The notes under the pieces: model-generated
The model's database searches: none
What the model was told of the DNA's origin: nothing
What the model saw: the letters and a program-made list of their open reading frames with translations, nothing else
DNA from: Dugong dugon
Taxonomy: Eukaryota > Chordata > Mammalia > Sirenia > Dugongidae
Length of the DNA stretch: 64,000 bases
NCBI GenBank assembly: GCA_030035585.1
Contig: CM057476.1
Coordinates: forward strand, 17,840,501 to 17,904,500
Reading direction: 5' to 3'
Shown here: piece by piece, positions 21,496-31,000 of the stretch
Position numbering within the stretch: the stretch's first letter is position 1
How the letters are laid out: every line of letters begins with the position of its first letter
Translations under genes and position numbers: made by a program

Positions 21496-21566
21496 GCACT
21501 GGTGGTTCAATGGTAGAATTCTTGCCTCCCATGCAGGAGACCTGGGTTCGATTCCTGGCCAACGTA
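21496..21566 (+). tRNA. tRNA-Gly-like sequence (probably a pseudogene or SINE head)
   Basis: A 71-base tRNA-Gly-like sequence with intact internal Pol III boxes: A box TGGTTCAATGG at 21503-21513 and B box GGTTCGATTCC at 21545-21555. The anticodon stem CTTGC/GCAGG encloses the loop CTCCCAT, giving anticodon CCC. The acceptor stem GCACTGG/CCAACGT has two mismatches and a terminal G-T pair. No T-run terminator follows; an A-rich stretch (CCTCAAAAAACAGGAAAAA) does. It is best read as a retroposed tRNA pseudogene or a head-only SINE. Function as a tRNA is unlikely. Confidence 0.6.
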
Positions 21567-21850
21567 CCTCAAAAAACAGGAAAAATTTAATATGATCAAC
21601 AGTGGTAATCAAACGTCAGTATTTCTTGCTTGAGCCAATTCCAAATGAAATGAATTCATTAAGACTCTAATGTATTCCAAAATGTGAAGAACTTTGGTGT
21701 CTGCATCATCATCTTACACATACTTTATAGCAAATACTGTATCCTAATGTGCTGACACACAGTGATCAGTTTAGGACAAAAAAGTGTGTGTATGTTTACA
21801 TGTTTTTGGCCTTTATTTTGTCCTATGCATATTTTGGAATTGCTTTTATA

Positions 21851-21872
21851 TGTTATTAAAAAAAAAAAAAAA
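21851..21872. repeat. poly(A) tract
   Basis: A run of A after TTATATGTTATT, probably the tail of an unidentified retroposed fragment in the MLEC-UNC119B spacer. Confidence 0.6.
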
Positions 21873-22057
21873 AGACCCCTTTCCTTAGGAAGATTTGGTG
21901 CAGGAAGGTTACAGCCCTATTTTTTCCTACCACCCCCCTCCCCCCTTTTTTTTCTTTTTGGTATTTGCTGTTCTCCTAAAGGCATAGTCTACTCTTTTTC
22001 ACCACAGTTCGTAATAGTGACCAGGAAAAGTACAGACCTTAACTCCTCATGTCAGTA

Positions 22058-22598
22058 TTTATTTATTTTATTGTGCTTTAGATGAAGGTTTACAGAGCAA
22101 ATTAGTTTCTCATTAAAAAATTAACACATATACTGTTTTGTGACATTTGTTGCCAACCCTGCAACATGTCAACACTCTCCCATTCTGGACCTTAGGTTCC
22201 CCATTTCCATTAGTACAGCTTTCCTGTCCCCTCTTGCCTTCTTGTCCTTGCCCCTGGGCGGTGTGCCCATTTAGTCTCCTATCCATGGTTGAGCTACGGG
22301 TATTATTGTTTGTTTTATGGGCCTGTCTAGTCCTCAGGAGTGACTTCAGTACTGAATTAAAAGGGTGTCCAGGGGCCATACTCTTGGGGTTTCTCCAGTC
22401 TCTGTCAGACCAGTAAGTCTGGTCTTTTTTTGTGAGTTAGAATTTTGTTCTACATTTTTCTCCAGCTCTGTCCAGGACCCTCTATTGTGATCCCTGTCAG
22501 AGGAGTCGGTGATGGTAGCCAGGCACCATCTAGTTGTGCTGGACTCAGTCTGGTGGAGGCTGTGGTCATTGTGGTCTGTTAGTCCTTTGGGTGACAGT
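22058..22598 (-). mobile_element. L1 3'UTR, minus strand
   Basis: Begins with the reversed tail (TTTATTTATTTTATTGTGC), then TTTAGATGAAGGTTTACAGA, GGTTTCTCCAGTCTCTGTCA and CAGGCACCATCTAGTTGTGC. Same family as 61.4-62.0 kb, 5'-truncated at about 22598. Confidence 0.75.
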
Positions 22599-22719
22599 GT
22601 TTAGTTTTTGAGCAGAAAAGCATGATCAAATTTGCTTTTAAATTTTAAGAGAAAATAAGGCTACTTTGGCATAGAGTCTGCCTTCCAGACACAGATCCCG
22701 AGATATTTTCTTTTTTAAA

Positions 22720-23135
22720 AAGTATACAAGCCACCCATGATCATATACTTGTTGTGATAAAATAGTACAGAAGTAGCTCTTAATGGTGTAAAAACTGAAT
22801 ATATCCCTCTTTAGCCCCTTCTAATACTCTCTTTTCCAGAGGAAACCAGAGTTAATACTTTCATGTATATCCAGACCTCTGACTTTACAATTACATAAGT
22901 ATATATTCATATACTTTTTATTTTAAGCAAATGGAATTCTGTGACTCGCTTTTTTTCGCTTAATAGATCTTTCTATATTAGTAACACATAGATCGGTCTC
23001 ATCTTTTCAACAGCTCCAACGCATGGATGCGACTGTAATTTATTTGTAATTTTTCAGCATTACAAATGGTTTTGCAGTCAACATCTTTGTGCGTACATGT
23101 AGACTGAGTTCCTGGATGTGGAATTGCAGGTAAAG
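22720..23135 (-). mobile_element. old L1-like fragment
   Basis: AAATGGAATTCTGTGACTCG, ATTACAAATGGTTTTGCAGT and ACATGTAGACTGAGTTCCTG, in order, resemble the reverse of an old L1 3' region. Strongly diverged. Confidence 0.4.
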
Positions 23136-23139
23136 GAGT

Positions 23140-24070
23140 TAATAAATTTACCATCATCTCTAGAAAGAAAAAAGCTGTGGTCCCAACGAGTCCTGGTGTT
23201 CTTGAGCAAGTGTGTATGGGGAATGGGCTAAATCCCCCTCTTGGCCATTCCTAATTGAGTAGCATATTAGAAGTTCCAGAAATTCTTCAGTAACCACTCG
23301 CTGTTGAGTGGTTTAAAAAGAGCTGTTTGCAAAAGGAAAGACTTTTAATCTTTGTACATATTTACTAAAATCTCCCTGAAAGGTTTGGTAAGTGCCACCC
23401 AGTGGTATTTAATCTCTCAAAGACAGGGCAGTATTTAGGTAGGAACTTGGCCACGTACCATTCCACCCAGCTAGGCAGCAGGGGTGGAGTCAGGTTTGGA
23501 CCTTGTCCAGGAACCAGCCTGGGCCTTTCAGCCCCTCCTAGGCTCCTCACACCAGATGAGAGGGACTGAGACTGACCAGGGGAGGAGGAAGGGAGTTTCA
23601 CTCTGGCCTAAGTCTGGCTGAGAGGTGACATCAGGCCTAGCAGACACATTTTGCCTCAGTCAGTCCCAGGCCTCCAACACAGACAAGTAGATTCAGAATC
23701 CCCAGAGGAGCAGGCCCAAGTGCCTCCCTGACCCCACTCTGGGTGTAAGAGGGCAGCGTTTCCCCCACCCACTTTCTCCAATTGGTGCAATCATGATTAA
23801 CTTCCAATATGTCACCCCTGTGAGGTCTCTCCGCAATCCCCAAGCCCTCGATGGAGCCTGGTCAGAATAAACCACTTCCGTGTGCTGTAATAATAGCAAC
23901 TTTGCTGTACACCTTTTAGAGCAGAGGCTGGTTTATCTTCTAGTTCATTCATACTTGACTGATCAAGGGGAAGGACCACACAATAAGTTATGTGCCTCAC
24001 AATTTTTCCCAACAAAGTAGGGGCTCCGCCAGAGCAGGGGACTGTTCAGGCTTTCACAGCTCACTTGCTC
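23140..24070. other. spacer without recognisable features
   Basis: I recognise no exon, RNA gene or named repeat here. It is ordinary intergenic sequence between the MLEC and UNC119B transcription units. Confidence 0.5.
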
Positions 24071-24245
24071 ACTCGTTCATTCATTCATTCAATCATTGAG
24101 CACCTACCACTTGTCGGGCATTAGGTACTGCTGGGAGTATAGTGGTGAATAAGGCAAACCGAATCCCTGCCTTCATATTCTTATATTCCCTATAGCCCAG
24201 CCCAATGCCTAGCGCAACGCCTGGCTCAGCGGGGCTTAGGGATGG
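24071..24245 (+). mobile_element. L2 LINE 3' fragment
   Basis: CATTCATTCATTCAATCATT then GAGCACCTACCACTTG and TAGTGGTGAATAAGGCAAAC fit the L2 3' region (a point-of-change motif followed by AATCCCTGCCTTCAT). Confidence 0.6.
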
Positions 24246-24479
24246 CAATCTAATTGGAGGACTTATCCTGAAGCTGCCTTTGCATAGCAAGCAGTTTTAA
24301 CTTTAGATTCTATGCTAAAGGTTAACAAACACTTTCTCAAGATGCTTTGTTCACAGTTTGATAGAAAGTCAGTTGACGGTACAAAACATTTTTAAAACAT
24401 TTAGGGTGGCTTTAGGGGCCTGATGGACAGTCTGAGGATACCAAGGCCCCAGCTTCCCCTTCACCCCACCACCGGGCTC

Positions 24480-24764
24480 TCCCGTAGGCCCCGCCCCGCC
24501 CCGCCCCAGGCCCCGCCCCAGGCCCCGCCCCAGGCCCCGCCCCAGGCCCCGCCCCAGGCCCCGCCCCAGGCCCCGCCCCGCCCCAGGCTCCGCCCCGCCC
24601 CAGGCTCCGCCCCGCCCCAGGCTCCGCCCCGCCCCAGGCTCCGCCCCGCCCCAGGCTCCGCCCCCAGTCCTGGCCCCGCCCCTCCCCAGGTACCAGGCCG
24701 GGCCCCGCCCCCGCCTCCATAGTTACGGCGCTGTGCAGTCGGCGGCCATCTTGGCGGCGGAGCC
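24480..24764 (+). promoter_or_regulatory. UNC119B: UNC119B promoter and 5'UTR: GC-box array with YY1-type initiator
   Basis: The 285 bases before the start codon contain more than a dozen CCGCCCC GC boxes, mostly supplied by the minisatellite at 24508-24652, plus further copies at 24661-24710. There is no TATA box. Just before the ATG, 24744-24757 holds GCCATCTTGGCGGC, a YY1-type motif often found at initiation sites of TATA-less genes. Transcription probably starts within about 24690-24750. The region is part of a CpG island reaching to about 25200. Confidence 0.7.
24508..24652. repeat. GC-box minisatellite in the UNC119B promoter
   Basis: Two related tandem units lie back to back. Five copies of the 12-mer AGGCCCCGCCCC cover 24508-24567. 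A 17-base transition copy, AGGCCCCGCCCCGCCCC, covers 24568-24584. Four copies of AGGCTCCGCCCCGCCCC cover 24585-24652. The copies are essentially identical, so the array is young or kept uniform. Every unit contains an Sp1/KLF-type GC box, and the G-rich minus strand has strong G-quadruplex potential. Confidence 0.95.
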
Positions 24765-25008
24765 ATGAACGGGTCGAACCCGAAGGCTGTGGCCGCGGGG
24801 TCGGCGCCTGGGCCCGGGGGGCTGGTGACTGGCAAGGAGGAGAAGAAGAAGGCGGGCGGCGGCGTTCTAAACCGGCTTAAGGCGCGGCGGCAAGCACCCC
24901 ATCACGCGGCCGACGACGGCAGCGGGGCAGCGGTCACCGAGCAAGAGCTCCTGGCTCTGGACGCCATCCGGCCCGAGCACGTCCTGCGCCTCAGCCGGGT
25001 CACCGAGA
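24765..25008 (+). CDS. UNC119B: UNC119B coding exon 1
   Basis: Encodes residues 1-81 and one base of codon 82, ending [17 protein letters not shown]. The ATG context gagccATGaac follows a YY1-type motif. Donor GAGA|GTGAGT. Confidence 0.95.
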
Positions 25009-28000
25009 GTGAGTGCCGTGCCTGCCGCGCCCTCCCCTCGAGCCAGGTCGCGGGCCCCTGGTAGCGGTCAGCAGGCCCGGCCGCTCCCGGCTCAGCTAGT
25101 CCGGGGTCCACCCAGGCCCCTCGCTAGCCAGGCCGCGCTTCATACCGCTCCGTGGGCGGGGTGCGTCCTCCCCGCTCTCCATCATCCATGCCTAGTTGGG
25201 AAGGGGCTCACCTTAAACTTAACCGCATTCGCTGAGTCCGGCCAGGATAGCTTCTCCTTGGCTGGCTGTCTCCCCACCCAAGCTGGACCTGACTGGGGAG
25301 GGGCCCCCTTCAGCCGGCCTAGGGTCGCGGTCCCCCAATAAGTGGATCCCTTTCCCCCGCAGGCTGGAACCCCCCTAACCATCAGGAAGGTTCCCACTCA
25401 GCGAGGCCCCGCTTAACCGGTTACCTCCCCAGCTTCCGGAGCCGTCTGCCAGGCCGGAACCCCTACTGCTTTCTCCTTCTCCGCTGCCCTCCACTCCGGC
25501 CCTGACAGCCTCTCCACCTGCCAGCCTGCCTGGACCCCCGCCCCCTTTTTGTCCCCAGCGTTGCCCCTTTGTGCAGGTGGGCTCTTTCTTGAAACACTTT
25601 GCCCCGACGTTTTATGCACATTTAAAACAGTACCACATTAAAAAATAAAGTTTCAGTTCGTATTCACAGTATGTAAATGTGAATCCTGCTTTTTACATTT
25701 GTTCTAGTGAATTGAGAGATTACGTCAGGCTTTCAGGATTGCAGTTCTTGCATTAAGTGCAGCCATCCTACCACTTTTCATTGCTTTAGGTGAAGGTGGA
25801 AAGAGATACATTGCCCTCCCCCTGTCCTGGATCTCCTTCCTTTTCTGTTCTCTGCCAAGCGAAGCCCTGACTTGGCGCCCTTTCTTTTGCTATTTTTCTC
25901 CAGGAATTTGCAGTTACTTGGTTAAGCCTGGCTTGCCCTGCCCACCTCGACCTCCCCACCACAAGGTCCTCACTTGTAACCCTGCAACACCCGCACTCCC
26001 TTGATGGATCCAAGGCTGCCATAGCGTCATTTGCTGAATTGCTTTAAGTAGTCAGGCCAGGGCTGCTCAGGTGTATCTCAGGAAGCTGGCCACAGCTCCA
26101 GTGACTTGGTGATGGGGGTCTGGGGAAAGTGGGCCTTGGTCCAGCCTGCTTGGAAGGGAGGTCCTATCTTCTAAAATGGTTTTAATTTGATTACGTGTAT
26201 TTTTCTGTCCCCGTTTTCCAGCTCTGTTTGGGTTGGGATTGTCCTTTGGATGCCTGGGTATATCTTTAAAGGGTCTTGCTCTTCGGTTTCATTGAAACAA
26301 TGTGAAAAAGCCGCTTCTGTTCTGACCCAGTTTTCATCTGGGGCTCTGAAAGTATGGAAATGCTCAGCACCTGACTTCTCTAACCTCATGCTTTTTCCTG
26401 ATACCAAGGGTGAGTTAAAACCATTCTTAAGTCTGGTCCTAAGCAGCATTCTAGGTGGGCACTCAGGTCCTGCATTGGGGCTTGGGATTGGTGCTATTGC
26501 CGAAACCAGTCTCTGCAGCTTATTGGCAAAAGCACCACACTCTGCCTGTCAGAGGTCGGAGCTTGGTGACCTCTCGAATTTGTTCCTCTTCTTCATGTCT
26601 GTTCCATTCAACAGGTTGTTTATTGGGTACACTCTAAAGGAGCAGAAACAATCTCAGTGTTTCTTGGAGGGTTACAGAATAATCAGTAGCTTTCAAGTTT
26701 GCCATCTTCCTGGAGAGACAGCTTGTAAAACATGAAGCAACTAACGCAAGCAGGCAATATAAAATAAAGTGCCAAAATGAGTTGTGGAGAGAAGATGCTG
26801 TCAGGAGTCACTGTAGAAAAAAATCAATGAAGGGAAAAGATTTTAGCCGGTAACTTCATGAAATTTTCTAGGATCGGTACTATTTTGATTAGCTGCTCAG
26901 GTTGTTGTAGGCTCTAGCTCGCTTTGACCTAATGCCTTCACCGGCGAATCCAGCTGGTGTCACCTGTGTATGTATGGTCCACTGCCAGATTTTGTACAGG
27001 TTGTAAGCTAATTTTTAATGGTTAAAAAATAATATTTTGTGGGACATCATTACTATATGAAATTCAAATTGCAGAGTCTCTAAAATAAAGTTATATTGGG
27101 TCACATCTTTCTCCCACGGAGCAGCTGGTGGGTTCAAGCCACTGATCTTTCAGTTAGCAGCAGAACACTTAACCACTGCACCACCAGGGCTCCTATATAA
27201 TCCATTAGGTCAGTACAAATGTTTTAAAATAGATTAAAAGGAAAAAATCTGTTGTGACAAGTTTATAGATCATGAAAGGTTTATAGGCCATTTTGAGGTG
27301 TTTCCAAAGAAAATCTCCTTTTCCTATCCGTGTCTCTAAAATATAAAATAGGACAATCTTTTCAATCATGGCCAGGCCATGCTTTTTTTCTTTCTTGGAT
27401 CCCTTAAGTCTCTTCACACAACTTTTGCTTGGGACAACATGGTGGCATTTCAGATAAATTAAAAAGTAAATGATCTGGAGAAGTTTTTGACAACACTGAT
27501 CTCTCTCTCATTTTCAGATTATTTGTGTAAACCTGAAGACAACGTCTACAGTATTGACTTCACCCGCTTCAAAATTCGAGATTTGGAGACAGGGACAGTG
27601 CTTTTTGAGATTGCCAAACCCTGCATTTCAGGTAGGCCTCAATATTGTAGCACAAACTTGACAGTTGGAGTAAAAGGTCTTCAAGGCTCTAAGCTTTGTG
27701 TGCCATTGCATACTGTGTCATGGATTCTGGTGTGTTCCGCTTCCATGACCTCCCCTATGACCTCACTGTTCAAGTACATCTCCTTTTCCCATTGGGAAGA
27801 CTAACGGCCTGTCAGGTGTGCTGGTCTGAAACCATGTTGGGAGGCCAGTGTTTGTTGAGTATCTACTCTCTGTTGGTCACTTTGTTACACAACTGTATAT
27901 GCACATCATCAGCTCATGCATTCCTCTCTGAGGAATTGTTATCATTTGCATTTTACAGATAAGGAGATTGAGGTTCAGAATTTCCAAGGGACTTTTCTGT

Positions 28001-31000
28001 GGTCCTCTGCTCTTTCATCTAATCATATTGCCTCCATTTAGGAAAGGAATCCTTGAAAATAAACGATAATGAGGAACGCTTACTGGAGCCTTGAGTCCTG
28101 GGGACATTGTGGAAGGGTGACGCTGAGATTTCCAGTGCAGACCATGAGGCAGTTTCACCCCACGCTTCTTATTCTTCTTCCTTTAAATAGTTCCTCAGAT
28201 TTCCCACTACATCCTAGTTTGAATTTTAATCCCCACCATTTTCTGGAGGAGCAAAGAGCCCAGATCTATGAACTCATCTGCTTAAATTAGCCTTGAGTAC
28301 ATGCTTCCTGTGCTTGGATGCTGTTCCAGGGTGATGCATTTCTCTCTTTAAAAAAAAAAAAAAAATACCTGTTGCTGTGGAGTTAATTCTGACTCATAGA
28401 TTTAGCGCCCCCTGGAGTTAATCAGTTATTAGCACACTAGCACAGATAACCTTCATAGTATCAACCGTGGTCTGTAATATCTTTTTTTACAAAGCTATTC
28501 TCATCTGATTTGCTGCTTAGAAAGAGCCTGCAAATTTGATAAGGCAAGTATTACTCTCCCGGATAAGTTGAAAGACTTTCCTACAGGTTCAGCTCAGATT
28601 AATAACAGAGCCCAGGCTAGAGCCCTAGTCTCCTCACCCACCCAGTATTCTTTATGCTGTTGTGATCTAGCACTGACCAAGGAGGCTAAAGGCTCAAGCT
28701 TGCGGGTACTTACTTATCTTGTATGGGAGGGCCAGGGCCAGCTAGCCTCCTGGGTTGTGGTATTCACACCCCTAAGTCACACGTCCTAGTACAGTAAATC
28801 CCCAGTTTATGAATGTTTGACTTACGGACAATTTGTACTTGCCCTTCAATGTTATGTAAATTTGCTCTCACTTTGAAATGATTGAACCAACCCCTACTTG
28901 CAACAAATTCTTCATCACATTCACCTTCACTTGCTGCACATGCAGCCTTTAAATCATTAAAAAGTCTTCAAGCTTTTTCTTGCACTAAAAAACCAAAACC
29001 AAACCCGTTGCTGTTGAGTCGATTCTGACTCATAGCCACCCTATAGGCCAGAGTAGAACTGCCTCATAGGGTTTCCAAGGAGCGGCTGGTGAATTTGAAC
29101 TGCTGACCTTTTGGTTAGCAGCCAGGCTCTTAACCACTGGCCACCTGGGCACTAAAGTAAGGCTAAATAAGAATCGTGTGCATCTGTTCTGACAAAGACA
29201 CCCTCAAGAATGGATCTCATTCATAACCTGGGGATTGCCTGTACTTAGGACGTTTTGAGGACCCCAGGGGTACCACAGGTGTATGGAATTGGATTAGACA
29301 GGGCTCAAAACAGTCATTTCAGTACAAAACTGAACCATCTCAAGAGGATCAGCTGTAGACACTATAAAGTCTTTATCCTTAGGGATCTTGATTCACTCAG
29401 AATAGCCTCACGCTGAACCAGTACCCTCCTCTAGCACTTGTTCTGATGAGTCTGAATCCCTGAGCAGATTTGATCTGACTCCCTTTAAATCACAAAGGGG
29501 CCAGGGCTCTGGAGTCCCTGGGTATAAACCCCTACTCAGTCTGGTTGTCCACTTGCTCTTGGGCTTGTCATAGGGGCAGAGGTGTTTGGATGCTGAAAGG
29601 GCTTTTTATATTGTACCATGTTCACCCTGGTGGCGCAGTGGTTAAGCACTTGGCTGCTAACCGAAAGATCAGTGGTATGAACCCAGCGGCCACTCTGCAA
29701 GAGAAAAGACCTGGCAATCTGCTTCTGTAAAGATTACAGCCTAGGTAACCCTGTGGGGCAGTTCTCCCCTGTCCTATAGGGTTACTTTGAGTTGGAATCG
29801 ACTCAGTAGCACACAACAACAGCAGCATGTTTAGCTTAAAAAGAAAAAAAAAACCCCATTGCCGTTGAGTCAATTCTGACTCATAGTGACCCTGTAGGAC
29901 AGAGTAGAACTGTGCCATAGGGTTTCCAAGGAGCAGCTGATGGATTCGAACTGCTGACCTTTTGGTTAGCAGCCGAGCTCTTAACCACTGTGCCACCAGG
30001 GCTGTATGTTCAGCTTAGACCTGGAGAATATATCCTCGTTGGCCACTGGATGGTTATTAGTGGGAACTCATTCCTTGCTCACCTTAGTATAGTTCTCTAA
30101 TGCATCTTACAAATCTTTCATCTCTTGGGCTCAGGGATGGACTAGACCAGAGGGCACTCAGCTTGTGGGGCCTCACTCAGCTGCCACACATTGCTCCCTT
30201 TTACACCCGCTTCACCCTTTCCTAGGTAGTCAGAGCTTCAGGCCTGGTATGGCCTGAAGTAGCCATCACTCCAAGGAAGTACAGTACCCCAAGGCTGCAG
30301 GCCAGTGTCTTTCATTTAAATAACAAATTTGCTTCCAGTGCTTTGTCTTCGCTGCCTGTCAAAAATTTTTTCGTTCTTTGACAGAAGGAGCCTTTTAACT
30401 ATCTTGAACTTTTATACTCTTATTCTTTTGGTTACTGGTTAGCACTTCCACTTGGTGAACAGCAGACCTCATCTATATAGTATAGACCACGTCAAGGTGA
30501 AACCCAGCTTGTGCTCCAGGCTTCACCCTTAGGGCAAGGCCCAAGCCCCCAAATTATATAAAAGCAAATAGTTTAGTGTTTCAGAACAGGCCTCGAGTCA
30601 GGTGGACCTGGGGTTAATCCCACCTCCTTCTAGTTACTATTTGAGTGACTTTGGACATGTTACTTAAACTCTCTCTGAACTTCAGCTTCCCTAACTGTAA
30701 AGTGGGGGTAATAATAGCACCTCAACGTGAAGATTCTGTGAAGCGTTTAGCACAGGCCTGGCATATAGCAAGTGGGCAGTAAATATCGGCCAGCTTACTG
30801 TTCATTGGTTGTTGTGCTGCTTGGGCTGGTGGCTCCAGGAAGGTGCACTCAAGGTTCCATGTGCTCTTTCAGACCACGAGGAGGAGGAGGAGGAGGAGGA
30901 GGAGGAGGGTGGAGACGTGGATATCAGTGCGGGGCGTTTCGTCCGCTATCAGTTCACACCAGCATTTCTCCGCCTCCGGACAGTTGGGGCTACGTGAGTA

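Noticed and set aside
24508..24652. CRISPR-like direct repeats
   Set aside because: The units are contiguous 12- and 17-mers without spacers in a mammalian promoter: a minisatellite.
24412..24835. Long open frames on both strands over the UNC119B promoter
   Set aside because: They are produced by the GC-box minisatellite, whose repetition keeps several frames open. The Pro/Ala or Gly/Ala repeats are not gene-like.
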